Notes: generated from the sequence alone by a model not told the origin. A stretch of 64,000 nt of DNA from Cellulosimicrobium sp. ES-005 (GCF_040448685.1 NZ_CP159290.1:3534001-3598000), one strand, 5' to 3'; positions 18,219 to 25,307 are shown, numbered from the stretch's first letter. Program-made: numbers and translations.

Positions 18219-19514
18219 ATGACCGAGCACCCGTCCGAGCAGCCCTCGCCCGCAGCGGCCCCCCGGGTCGACCCCACGGCCGACCTCACGGCGTGGCGGC
18301 GCGACCAGCTCGCCGACCTCCTGTACTTCGGCGCGGCCTCGCTGCGGTCGGACGGCGCCGCGCAGTGGCTCGACGACGACGACGTCCCCGACCTCGCGCG
18401 GCCGGTGCACACGTGGATCACGTCGCGCATGGCGCACGTCTACGCCTTCTCCTCCTTGCTGGGCGTGCCCGGCGCGGGCGAGCTCGCGGACAAGGCGCTG
18501 CGGGGTCTGCGGGGCGTGCTCGTCGACGCGGAGTACGGCGGCTGGGTGTCCTCGCGCGGTCCGGGCCCGCGGCCCGGCGACTTCGCTGCGACGGAGGAGG
18601 GGGCGGTCGACGGCACCAAGAGCGCGTACGCGCACGCGTTCGTGGTGCTCGCCGCGGCGTCGGGGACGATCGCGGGCCGCGAGGGCGCGCGCGAGCTGCT
18701 CGACGCGGCGCTCGCCGTGCTCGACGAGCGGTTCTGGGAGCCCGGGCCCCGGATGCACGCGGACGAGTGGTCGCGCGACTGGACCACGCTCGACGCGTAC
18801 CGCGGGGTCAACGCCAACATGCACGCGGTCGAGGCGCTGCTCGCGGCCCACGACGCGACGGGCGACGCCGAGTGGCTCGGCCGCGCCGCGTCGATCGCGG
18901 ACCGCGTGATCGGCTGGGCGAGCGAGAACGAGTGGCGCATCCCCGAGCACTTCGACGCGGACTGGAACCCGCTGCCGGACTACAACGCCGACCGCCCGCG
19001 CGACCCGTTCAAGCCGTACGGGTCGACGCCGGGGCACGGGCTCGAGTGGTCGCGCCTCGTCCTGCAGGTCGACGTCGCGGCCGGCACGCCCGGTGCGCGC
19101 ACCGAGGCCGCGGTCGCGCTGTTCGACCGCGCCGTCGCCGACGGCTGGGACGGCGAGCACGGCGGCGGGTTCGTGTACACCGTCGACTGGTCCGGGGTAC
19201 CCGTCGAGCCGCGCCGCTACCACTGGGTCGCGGCCGAGGCCGTCGCCGCGGCCGACGTGCTCGGCCGGGTCACGGGGGAGTCGCGCTTCGCCGAGGCCGC
19301 CGCGGGGTGGTGGGCGTGGATCGACAGGTTCCTCGTCGACCCCGAGCGCGGCTCGTGGCACCACGAGCTCGACACGTCCAACCGCCCCGACGGCGTCACG
19401 TGGGTCGGCAAGCCCGACGTCTACCACGCCGCCCAGGCCGTGATCCTCCCGGACCTGCCCCTGACGGGCTCGCTCGCCGCATCGGCCAAGGCCGCCGGCA
19501 GCATCCTGGGCTGA
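18219..19514 (+). CDS. AGE-family sugar isomerase/epimerase, YihS-like (probable D-mannose isomerase)
   Basis: Cytoplasmic alpha/alpha-barrel enzyme, 431 residues, of the N-acylglucosamine 2-epimerase superfamily. The motifs match the aldose-ketose isomerase branch: RGVNANMHAVEALLAA (about 198-213), then PEHFDADWNPLPDYN and GSTPGHGLEWSRL, with a late HHELD. YihS-type enzymes interconvert mannose, fructose and glucose without phosphate. Following an alpha-mannosidase it would feed released mannose into fructose metabolism. The ATG at 18219 is 7 nt after AAGGA; the reading frame is open further upstream but runs through the terminator hairpin. Cellobiose 2-epimerase or AGE activity is less likely because of the RxxNxxMH pattern, though not excluded. 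Confidence 0.85.
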   Translation: MTEHPSEQPSPAAAPRVDPTADLTAWRRDQLADLLYFGAASLRSDGAAQWLDDDDVPDLARPVHTWITSRMAHVYAFSSLLGVPGAGELADKALRGLRGVLVDAEYGGWVSSRGPGPRPGDFAATEEGAVDGTKSAYAHAFVVLAAASGTIAGREGARELLDAALAVLDERFWEPGPRMHADEWSRDWTTLDAYRGVNANMHAVEALLAAHDATGDAEWLGRAASIADRVIGWASENEWRIPEHFDADWNPLPDYNADRPRDPFKPYGSTPGHGLEWSRLVLQVDVAAGTPGARTEAAVALFDRAVADGWDGEHGGGFVYTVDWSGVPVEPRRYHWVAAEAVAAADVLGRVTGESRFAEAAAGWWAWIDRFLVDPERGSWHHELDTSNRPDGVTWVGKPDVYHAAQAVILPDLPLTGSLAASAKAAGSILG

Positions 19515-19531
19515 TCGCCCACCCCCAGACC

Positions 19532-19591
19532 GCCGAGCCCGGGGTCGTTCCCCACGTCACCGTCGCCGTGAGGAGCAACCCCGGGGTCGGC
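19532..19591. repeat. 60-bp imperfect palindrome, copy A of a three-member family
   Basis: GCCGAGCCCGGGGTCGTTCC on the left arm is mirrored with few changes by the right arm, which reads GCCGACCCCGGGGTTGCTCC on the other strand. It lies 18 nt after the isomerase stop. The two sister copies are at 25308-25367 and 35105-35164; all three are 60 bp long and lie just 3' of a gene. Confidence 0.75.
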
Positions 19592-19601
19592 GCACCCTCC
19601 T

Positions 19602-19648
19602 GAGCGACACCCCCACGATGTTGACTATTCTTCGTGGGGGTGTCGCTC
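19602..19648. terminator. Strong 17-bp bidirectional hairpin
   Basis: GAGCGACACCCCCACGA (19602-19618) pairs perfectly with TCGTGGGGGTGTCGCTC (19632-19648) around a 13-nt loop. It lies between the isomerase gene and the convergent Abi_alpha-like gene, and marks the left edge of the lower-GC island. Confidence 0.75.
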
Positions 19649-19673
19649 TCTCGCCGAGCCGCCGGAGATGTTG

Positions 19674-20528
19674 TTACGGCACTTGGAGAGTTGTGGGCGT
19701 GGGAGGAGCAGGGAGTTTCGGGAACGTGGTCGTGGCTAGGCGCCGAAGCGGTGGTGCGACGTTGATGGTGGGGGCGTTCCTGACGAACCGGCTGGCTTCA
19801 AGGCCCGGCACTCCGGCGGCCCAACCCCAGAGCTCGATGCCGCTGACGGTCGGCTGGGCTTCAAGGAAGTACGGAAAAGCGGGGCGGGGTTCCTGCTCCA
19901 GTTTCGATGAGGGGCCGTACTGGAAATCGCCAATGAGCCCGACGCGTTCGAGCCCCCAGATGATGTGGAGAAGCATCTCGGTTGCCGGAAGCGGGTTCTC
20001 AGGGTCGTTGACCACGGAAACGAACTCGTTGAGGTCCAAGACAATCGTTGCCTTTGGCCGGTCGGAAGCGCCAGCCAGGTAGACATCGGTGCGGCCGCGG
20101 AGGCCCTCCGCCCACTCCCTGTAGAGCACGTAGTGGGCGCGGAGCTGCAGCGAACTCAACCGGGACACGAGGTCCGACCAGACCACCGCGCGGTCATCAC
20201 GGCCACCGGGGCTCCTGCTCCCAGCCAGCACGCCGCTGAGGTACTCCGCCATGATCTCGTCGTCACTGAGCGTGCCGTCCTCCAGCACGCGGTACGCGAC
20301 GCGAGGTGGGACCGTCCCCTCGCGACTCTCGGACTTCTCTGCGGCCTTCCTGAGAAGCTTCTCGGCGCGCGAAGCCCGCTGGCGGGCAACCATCTCGCGA
20401 AGCTGGTCGCCGTACTCGTCCATCGCAGGCCCGAGCAGTCGTATCAGCAGGTTGCTCGTGACCTTCGCCGACTCGTTCGCGTGCGAGTCTGCCGCCTTTG
20501 CCACTGCTCCAGTGATGATCGGGTCCAC
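19674..20528 (-). CDS. Abi_alpha/DUF4393-like protein, candidate abortive-infection factor
   Basis: 284 residues, predicted cytoplasmic. The N-terminal half matches my recollection of the DUF4393/Abi_alpha family: RLLGPAMDEYGDQLREMV (about 29-46), then KLLRKAAEKSE and a DDEIMAEYLSGVLAG segment (about 92-106). The family is named after a lactococcal abortive-infection protein, but most members have no proven role. The C-terminal half (about 120-250) looks globular; the last 40 residues are Pro/Thr-rich. The GTG start at 20528 follows GGAGG by 5 nt. It ends in TAA, rare here, and is lower in GC than its neighbours. It lies 71 bp downstream of the two-TM gene on the same strand, so the two may be co-transcribed. 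Family call moderate, function inferred. Confidence 0.6.
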   Translation of the reverse strand: MDPIITGAVAKAADSHANESAKVTSNLLIRLLGPAMDEYGDQLREMVARQRASRAEKLLRKAAEKSESREGTVPPRVAYRVLEDGTLSDDEIMAEYLSGVLAGSRSPGGRDDRAVVWSDLVSRLSSLQLRAHYVLYREWAEGLRGRTDVYLAGASDRPKATIVLDLNEFVSVVNDPENPLPATEMLLHIIWGLERVGLIGDFQYGPSSKLEQEPRPAFPYFLEAQPTVSGIELWGWAAGVPGLEASRFVRNAPTINVAPPLRRLATTTFPKLPAPPTPTTLQVP

Positions 20529-20599
20529 GTTGTCCTCCCCAGTCCGTTGCGGCGATTCTGCCGGAAGCCACTGACGTGGAGGGGGGTGAAGTTCGGGTC

Positions 20600-21331
20600 T
20601 CAGTGCCCCTTCTGCCGCTTACTAGAGCGCGGCTGCGGGCGCTGGCCTCTCTTCGGTGCTTCCGGGCTCGTGACCGGGGCCGAGGCCGGGGCGGACACCT
20701 GGGGTGCTGCCGTCGCGTTGATCGCCGAGCGTCCACCGAAGACTGACTGGATCGCATCGGCAGTGAGGAAGACCGAGGCGATCTGTCGGTCATCGACGCC
20801 CCGGTTCTTGTGACCAAAGTCCGAGCGCATCGCAAGCATCAACTGGGTCATAGAGGTGATCTGCCTGACCGCCCGCTCGTTTGTCGGAACGGCGTCCCAG
20901 TCGGTCATGCGAAACTCGGCCCACTGCGCCACCGCCTTGTCCGAACCCCACAGGATGAGCGACCGGCTGAACTGGTTCATCGCCTCGACGTTGGCCGCGT
21001 CGACTGTGCTCCCGCCCCCGTTGCGCACGCTGAGCATCATGTCGAACATCGCGGTGATGTACTTCTGGTACGGCTCGGCGTAGAGCTGGCGGAGCTCCTT
21101 CTTGATCTCACGGCGGGTGTCCATGATCTTGGTGACCACCACCGTGAGCGCGGCAGCGAGCACGCCACCGCTCGCGGTGATCATCGCCTTGGCGACGTCA
21201 TCCTCCAGGGACGTGAAGCCGAGCCACAGCAGCCAGACGAGCGCTACTGCTCCGGCCACCATGACGAGAAGCAGTACGAGTCCGAGTACGAAGAGGGACT
21301 TGCTAGAGCCAACGTTCTGCTTGTTATCCAC
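20600..21331 (-). CDS. Hypothetical two-TM membrane protein
   Basis: I do not recognise a family. 243 residues: two hydrophobic segments (about 13-37 and 50-70) near the N-terminus, then a charged segment (MDTRREIKKELRQLYAEPYQKY) and a soluble domain to about 200, ending in a Pro/Ala/Ser-rich basic tail (RPQPRSSKRQKGH). The GTG at 21331 has AGGAGG 5 nt upstream, which is much better than the in-frame ATG at 21424. A hairpin membrane anchor with a long cytoplasmic domain is the likely topology. It precedes the Abi_alpha-like gene on the same strand; two-TM partners occur in several defence modules, but no motif proves such a role here. Confidence 0.65.
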   Translation of the reverse strand: MDNKQNVGSSKSLFVLGLVLLLVMVAGAVALVWLLWLGFTSLEDDVAKAMITASGGVLAAALTVVVTKIMDTRREIKKELRQLYAEPYQKYITAMFDMMLSVRNGGGSTVDAANVEAMNQFSRSLILWGSDKAVAQWAEFRMTDWDAVPTNERAVRQITSMTQLMLAMRSDFGHKNRGVDDRQIASVFLTADAIQSVFGGRSAINATAAPQVSAPASAPVTSPEAPKRGQRPQPRSSKRQKGH

Positions 21332-21406
21332 CCTTGCCTCCTCAGCTTGCGGCCGAGGGTAGCGGCCAGCGCCCACACGGCTACTGCGTGATGATGTGTC
21401 CGGTTC

Positions 21407-21437
21407 GTGATACCCCGCGGGCATATGCCCAGGTCAA
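21407..21437 (-). promoter_or_regulatory. Predicted promoter with a palindrome in its spacer, before the two-TM gene
   Basis: On the minus strand TTGACC (21437-21432) is followed after 19 nt by TATCAC (21412-21407). The spacer holds the perfect 12-bp palindrome GGGCATATGCCC (21419-21430), well placed for a repressor. Spacing is longer than ideal, so the promoter call is tentative. Confidence 0.4.
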
Positions 21438-21444
21438 TGACTGG

Positions 21445-21513
21445 CATCACACTCGGTTGTGATGGGCTCGATCGGACGAGTGTCCGATAAGACCGAGTGT
21501 GCTTGTAGGTCTT
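21445..21513 (-). terminator. Cluster of three small hairpins downstream of the frameshifted genes
   Basis: CATCACA/TGTGATG (21445-21464), ATCGGAC/GTCCGAT (21471-21488) and AAGACC/GGTCTT (21489-21513) lie 26-95 nt past the stop at 21539. Any could end the minus-strand transcript; none is strong. Confidence 0.35.
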
Positions 21514-21538
21514 CTGGGCGAGCCGCCGGGGTTCCGGG

Positions 21539-22080
21539 TCACTCCACCGTGAAGATCGAGTCCATGCCGCGATCCAGATGGTACGACCACGACACGGTGA
21601 TGTTGTCCCACGACTCCGTCTGTCGTCCGTCCATCGACGTCGTCTGTTCCATGTGCGACACCACCGAGCTCGGTGTGTCCAGTGCATCGACGATGCAGAA
21701 CAGCTCCTCCGACGAGGCCCCGGCTGAGTCGTCGCCCCCCGGTGATCCACGGTGAGGGTGCGTCCCTCGTCTCCCACCTGGAGTCCCGGATCACCGTCGT
21801 CCAGGCCGCACGCGGACATGGCGGCCTGGAGAACGGCCTGCTGCGCTTCCTTCGCCGCAGCCGCAGCATCGGCCCGTGCCTGCTCGTCGGCGGCCTCCTG
21901 TGCCGACGTCATGCCGAGCGTGCCGATCACACCGACCACCAGACCCAGGACGCCCGTGATCGCGGGCAGTACCCACTGGGGCCGCCCGATGGACCTCGAC
22001 ACGACTGCAGGAGAGCCCGCGGGCTCGACGAGGTTCGCGCCGGGGACGCCTTCTCGCTCTCCCGGTCCCGGCGTGGTCAC
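21539..22080 (-). pseudogene. Single-TM Ala-rich membrane protein gene with a frameshift in a six-G run
   Basis: The first part (GTG at 22080) encodes a cytoplasmic N-terminus, one TM helix (WVLPAITGVLGLVVGVIGT) and an Ala/Glu-rich helix ending with VGDEGRTLTVDHRG. The frame then shifts at the C-run 21735-21740 (six G on the coding strand). One extra G would join it to a frame reading GGDDSAGASSEELFCIVDAL and on to a TGA at 21541-21539, with a Ser/Trp-rich end (SWSYHLDRGMDSIFTVE) that looks like genuine coding sequence. Without the shift the first frame runs on with Arg/Ser/Trp-rich shadow sequence. The GTG start overlaps the restored stop of the upstream gene by 4 bp. I do not know a function. 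A sequencing error is possible. Confidence 0.6.
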
Positions 22081-22692
22081 TGCTTCACCCACGAGCCGCA
22101 GTTGGACGACTCGAAGTCCTGGCCTCCGACAGCGTCACGGAGAGGTTGCCCTGCGTGCCGAAATCGTTCGCGACGATATCGTCGCCGTTCGATCCCGTCA
22201 CCGAGATCTTCCAGTAGCAGCGCGTCCCCACGACAGGTTCAGCGACCCGGTACGCGCCGGGCTCGACATCGGTCCCGACCGTCCAGCGGCCAGGCTGGAT
22301 GGTGTTCGCCGCGATCTGCTGTTCGGTCGCCGTCACGGCGGCCTCACGCGTCCCGATCTCGTTCTCGCGCTGCGCCACGGCGGCCTCTGCCGCGGCGAGG
22401 TCTGCTTCGCGGGACTTGCGGTCCTCGTTCTCCGCGGAGACCTCCTCGAGACGGTCCTGTGCGATGTCGAGCTTGTCCTGCAGGTCGTCGCGGGTCTCGC
22501 GCAGGTCCAGCACCTTCTGCGCTTCGTTCCGCGTGACCTGGTGTTGTGCGACCCAGGCACCCGCGGCGCCGAGCAGCAGCACCGTCAGCGCGGCGATCAA
22601 CATCAGGAGCGTCCGGTTCTTCGCGACGTAGGTCCCGACGCCGTTCGATGCCGGGCTCGGTACCGGAGGGGGTGGGACAGGGGCGTGCTCAT
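22077..22692 (-). pseudogene. Single-TM coiled-coil protein gene with two frameshifts
   Basis: The intact middle encodes a TM helix (LLMLIAALTVLLLGAAGAW), a long coiled coil (about 75 residues rich in Glu, Arg and Ala) and a C-terminal domain beginning PGRWTVGTDVEPGAYRV with CYWKISVTGSNG. That domain type usually ends with a GQDF...CGxW pattern. The pattern is present here, but only after adding one G near 22121-22126, giving EGQDFESSNCGSWVKQ and a stop at 22079-22077. At the 5' end an ATG at 22692 is in frame only if one C is added to the four-base run at 22680-22683, giving MSTPPVPPPPVPSPASNG. As read, only an internal ATG at 22603 is available. Function unknown; probably surface-exposed. 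It is paired with the next gene downstream. Confidence 0.6.
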
Positions 22693-22830
22693 AGTCGACT
22701 CTTCTCGTGCGGGAACACGACGAGCGTCCCGTAGTTCCCGTACGGGACTCTTATCGAGAGAGGGTGAAATAGCCAGATTCACCCGTCTGGTGTTGCTGGT
22801 GGTCTCGTCCATGAGTCGACCGCCGGGTGA
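22693..22830. other. Divergent intergenic segment between the frameshifted pair and the R-M remnant
   Basis: 138 bp between divergent reading frames. It holds the upstream region of the minus-strand pair (GAGAAGAG before the ATG at 22692). On the plus strand, a TGA at 22828-22830 closes the frame just before the methyltransferase-like segment. No promoter was recognised. Confidence 0.4.
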
Positions 22831-23397
22831 GCATGTCAGCGGCGCAAGCGCCTGACCCGTGCCAGGGACGTGCTGAAGCCGACCGGCGTCATCATCGTCG
22901 CGATCGACCACAACGAGCAGGCGCATCTGAAGCTGCTCATGGACGATGTCTTCAGAGCCGCGAGCTCGTGGGAGCGGCGTGCTCTTGAGCTGGAACTGAA
23001 GCGACCTGGCGTGGTCGCCTGGTACCGCAACCCGACAGGCGGCACACAGGCCGTCGCCGTCCCGTACGGCCCCGTGGGCGGGCAGAGGACGGTCTACCCG
23101 GACGTTGTCGTGTTCCGGATGATCGACGGCGCGGTTCGCGTCGACATCATCGACACGCATCGTCCTGACCACGGCGACACAGCCCCGAAGTGGTCGGCAC
23201 TCGCAGCCTGGGCGCGCCGGGTCAACGCTGGTGAGTTCGACATCGACGACACCTTGGATGGTCTCGGGCGGCGTCCACGGCTGGGCCGCGTGTGGGCCGT
23301 CATCAACAATCGCGACGACCTGCTCTTCGTCGACCTGCTCGAAGACGGGATCGGCGAGCAGCTCGGGACGATCGCCGAGACGGGTGCTGGAGTCTGA
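22831..23397 (+). pseudogene. Remnant: methyltransferase fragment joined in frame to the C-terminus of a restriction helicase
   Basis: The frame is open from 22831; the only start is GTG at 22870, giving 175 residues. The first part (RLTRARDVLKPTGVIIVAI, then DHNEQAHLKLLMDDVF) matches the LLKPxGxxxVxIDxNE...LMDEvF segment of DNA adenine methyltransferases of type III/Mod-like systems. From about residue 31 (SSWERRALELELKRPG, VVAWYRNPTGG, YPDVVVFRM, VDIIDTHRPDHGD) it matches the C-terminal tail of DEAD/DEAH restriction helicases. In such systems the two proteins are separate and adjacent, so a deletion of several kilobases most simply explains the join. Neither the methyltransferase catalytic motifs nor the helicase motifs remain, so it should be inactive. 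Both matches are from memory of the families. Confidence 0.6.
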
Positions 23398-23522
23398 GGT
23401 TCGAGCCTTGTTCGCAGACCGGGGCTCACTTCTCTGAGCAGACGGGCATCCTGCACTCGCCCGACGTCAATTCGCGTGCCGATCCGCAGGGGACGCAGGT
23501 GATCGGCACTCGTTTATGCATG

Positions 23523-23534
23523 TACCGGTATGCT
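23523..23534 (+). promoter_or_regulatory. Predicted promoter/operator of the mntA-hepT pair
   Basis: The -10 box TATGCT (23529-23534) ends 6 nt before the ATG at 23541, a leaderless arrangement. It overlaps the 8-bp palindrome TACCGGTA (23523-23530), suitable for autorepression by the HTH of the antitoxin. Operator function is inferred. Confidence 0.5.
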
Positions 23535-23540
23535 CGAACC

Positions 23541-24050
23541 ATGAGCACAGCGGGGACGATCAGGGCGTGCCGTGAGCGGGCCGGGATGAGCCAGTCCGAG
23601 CTCGCGGCACGGGCGGGGACGTCGCAGCCGGCGGTCTCCCGGTACGAGTCAGGGGCCAGCTCGCCGTCGGTCAAGACGCTGGAACGGCTTCTCGCCGCGG
23701 CCGGAGCGCGCCTCGAGCTCGCCGCCATCCCCGTCGAGCGCCGATTCGACGCCCGCACGCCGCGTATGGCACATCTCCGTGCCCACAGGCAGGAGATCCG
23801 GGCCGCCGCCCGGCGACACGGGGCGACCGACGTCCGGATCTTCGGTTCGGTGGCGCGGGGCGACGACGGTCCGGACTCCGACGTCGACATCCTCGTGGAC
23901 CTCGACGTCCGTCGCCTCGGGCTCCTCCCTGTCGCTCGTCTCGCGGACGAGCTGTCAGAGCTGCTCGACGAGCAGGTCGACGTCGTCCCCGTCGACGCGT
24001 TGGCGCCCCATGTCGCGGAGTCTGCGCTCGCACAGGCGGTGTCGTTGTGA
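23541..24050 (+). CDS. MntA-type nucleotidyltransferase antitoxin fused to an XRE HTH domain
   Basis: Antitoxin of a HepT/MntA (type VII) pair: known MntA enzymes AMPylate HepT and silence its RNase. 169 residues. An N-terminal XRE-family helix-turn-helix (about 5-55, MSQSELAARAGTSQPAVSRYE) is followed by a minimal nucleotidyltransferase domain (about 75-165) with the complete GSx10DxD signature: Gly102-Ser103 and Asp114-Val-Asp116. Many MntA proteins lack the HTH, so this one probably also represses its own operon. The ATG at 23541 follows a -10 box by 6 nt; longer reading frame upstream lies in non-coding sequence. The GTG of hepT overlaps the stop by 4 bp, giving tight coupling. Confidence 0.88.
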   Translation: MSTAGTIRACRERAGMSQSELAARAGTSQPAVSRYESGASSPSVKTLERLLAAAGARLELAAIPVERRFDARTPRMAHLRAHRQEIRAAARRHGATDVRIFGSVARGDDGPDSDVDILVDLDVRRLGLLPVARLADELSELLDEQVDVVPVDALAPHVAESALAQAVSL

Positions 24051-24406
24051 GCCGGAGCGAGGCGGAACGTCTCGACGACGTGCTAGCGGCCGTGTCAGCG
24101 ATCCGCCAGGCAGAAGGGCTCGCGAAGGACGTCGGGTCCGACGAGTGCGACGAGGTGGTGGTCGCCGCGATCCAGTACTGGGTCTTCGTCATCGGCGAGG
24201 CGGTCAAGGGGCTCTCCGCCGAGACGAGGGCACGGCGACCTCAGGTTCCGTGGTCGGACGTCGCACGGATGCGTGACCTCATCGGGCACCACTACTACAA
24301 GCTGGACACGCAGATCGTCCGTGCCACGATCGGATCACCCCTCGCCCAGCTCGAGAGGGCGTGCATCGAGCTTCGTGAGGAGAACGGCGGATCAGCGGGC
24401 GCGTGA
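24047..24406 (+). CDS. hepT: HepT-type HEPN ribonuclease toxin (DUF86)
   Basis: Small all-helical HEPN protein, 119 residues, normal for HepT. The catalytic and modification motif Rx4HxY is intact: Arg76, His81 and Tyr83 in RDLIGHHYYKLD. In studied systems the Arg/His pair cuts RNA and the Tyr is AMPylated by MntA. The GTG start lies inside the last codons of mntA (GTGA overlap). A 14-bp terminator follows about 40 nt after the stop. All key residues are kept, so the pair looks functional, in contrast to the decayed genes on its left. Confidence 0.88.
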   Translation: MSRSEAERLDDVLAAVSAIRQAEGLAKDVGSDECDEVVVAAIQYWVFVIGEAVKGLSAETRARRPQVPWSDVARMRDLIGHHYYKLDTQIVRATIGSPLAQLERACIELREENGGSAGA

Positions 24407-24446
24407 GTCGTCGTCGCGTGTCGGAAGGCTCCTGACACCGACGACA

Positions 24447-24477
24447 AGAGCCCCGCACCGGACCGGTGCGGGGCTCT
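24447..24477. terminator. Bidirectional terminator between hepT and tRNA-Gly
   Basis: AGAGCCCCGCACCG (24447-24460) pairs perfectly with CGGTGCGGGGCTCT (24464-24477) around a 3-nt loop. It lies 40 nt past the hepT stop and 10 nt past the 3' end of the minus-strand tRNA gene, so it can serve both. Confidence 0.8.
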
Positions 24478-24486
24478 CGAGCGCTG

Positions 24487-24557
24487 AGCGGGTGACGGGA
24501 ATCGAACCCGCGCTGTCAGCTTGGGAAGCTGAAGTTCTACCATTGAACTACACCCGC
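24487..24557 (-). tRNA. tRNA-Gly, anticodon CCC
   Basis: A 71-nt cloverleaf reads on the minus strand. The acceptor stem pairs GCGGGTG with CACCCGC, the D-arm has TTCAATGGTAGAA, the anticodon stem pairs TCAGC with GCTGA around TTCCCAA, and the T-arm has GGGTTCGATTCCC. The anticodon CCC decodes GGG. CCA is not encoded. Its 3' end faces the accessory island. Confidence 0.95.
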
Positions 24558-24713
24558 GCGGCGCCGGTGGCGTCCGCCCCGGGCCCTCTGGGAGGATCCT
24601 CGGCGAACCAGCGCGCGCCCCGATCATAGCGGACGTCGCCGGTGATGCCAGAACCCGACCGCACCACGACCCAGTACCGCGCCGACGTGCCGCGCGCCGC
24701 CCGAGGAGCAGCC

Positions 24714-25301
24714 TTGTCCGAGAACCCGCACCAGCAGCAGCCCGACCCCGCGCAGGGGACCCCGGCCCCGGGCGACCCGGTCTACGGGGGCGGGGCGACG
24801 CCGTCGGGCGTAGCGCCGGGCCACGACCAGCAGCCCGGCTACGGCGACGCGTACGGCCAGCCGCAGCAGGGCTACGGCGACGCCTACGGCCAGCAGCCGT
24901 ACGGGACGCCCGGTGCGCAGCCGGGGTACGGCCAGCCGCAGGGCGCGGCCTACGGTGCGGCGCCCCAGCAGGGCTACCCCCAGCAGGGCTACGGCCAGCA
25001 GCCGGGGTACGGGCAGCCCGGCCCGTACGGGCAGCCCGGCTTCGACCCGGCGTACGACCCCCAGGCCAAGTCCCGGCTCGCCGCGGGCCTGCTCGGGATC
25101 CTCGTCGGGAGCCTCGGCATCCACCGGTTCTACCTCGGCTACACGGGCATCGGCCTGACGATGCTGCTCGTGTCGGTGCTGTCGTTCGGCTTCGCCGCGC
25201 CGGTCATCGCGATCTGGGGCCTCGTCGAGGGCATCCTCTACCTGACCTCGAAGACGGGCTACTACTCGGTCGACTCGACGGGCCGCCCGCTGCGCGCCTG
25301 A
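24714..25301 (+). CDS. TM2-domain membrane protein with Gly/Gln/Tyr-rich N-terminus
   Basis: 195 residues. The first 120 residues are low-complexity, with repeats of GYG, QPGYG and GDAYGQ, probably disordered. The C-terminus is a TM2 domain: [20 protein letters not shown], a DxF-like IHRFYLG turn, then a second helix [25 protein letters not shown]2 proteins are common in actinobacteria without a fixed role. The TTG at 24714 has GAGGAG 5 nt upstream and gives a sensible N-terminus (SENPHQQQP); the in-frame ATG at 24642 has no ribosome-binding site and starts close to the tRNA. Copy B of the 60-bp palindrome follows 6 nt after the stop. Confidence 0.85.
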   Translation: MSENPHQQQPDPAQGTPAPGDPVYGGGATPSGVAPGHDQQPGYGDAYGQPQQGYGDAYGQQPYGTPGAQPGYGQPQGAAYGAAPQQGYPQQGYGQQPGYGQPGPYGQPGFDPAYDPQAKSRLAAGLLGILVGSLGIHRFYLGYTGIGLTMLLVSVLSFGFAAPVIAIWGLVEGILYLTSKTGYYSVDSTGRPLRA

Positions 25302-25307
25302 CGCCGC

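Larger units (their letters stand above)
19655..24420. other. Lower-GC accessory island with defence-related and decayed genes, next to tRNA-Gly
   Basis: Between the hairpin at 19602-19648 and the tRNA-Gly terminator, GC content is visibly lower than in flanking DNA, one gene uses the locally rare stop TAA, and the genes are accessory types: Abi_alpha-like, two-TM, frameshifted membrane proteins, a restriction-modification remnant and a HepT/MntA pair. The 3' end of the tRNA-Gly gene faces the island, a usual integration geometry, but no integrase or tRNA-tail repeat was seen at the far end. The element is inferred from content, not from boundaries. Confidence 0.5.

Noticed and set aside
12627-19427. 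A 2,266-codon open frame on the minus strand opposite GH92 and the isomerase
   Set aside because: Its product is Arg/Val/Asp-rich shadow sequence without domains, while the plus strand encodes clear GH92 and AGE proteins.
22870-23397. A free-standing small restriction endonuclease gene
   Set aside because: The sequence matches only tail segments of larger proteins and lacks methyltransferase and helicase catalytic motifs, so a remnant is more likely.
23292-23540. A longer N-terminus for the HTH-MntA protein
   Set aside because: The upstream frame overlaps the end of the R-M remnant and the promoter; the start at 23541 fits the HTH boundary and the -10 box.
24487-24557. Phage attachment site at the tRNA-Gly 3' end
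   Set aside because: No second copy of the tRNA tail was found near 19.5-19.7 kb and no integrase gene is present, so attL/attR cannot be supported.
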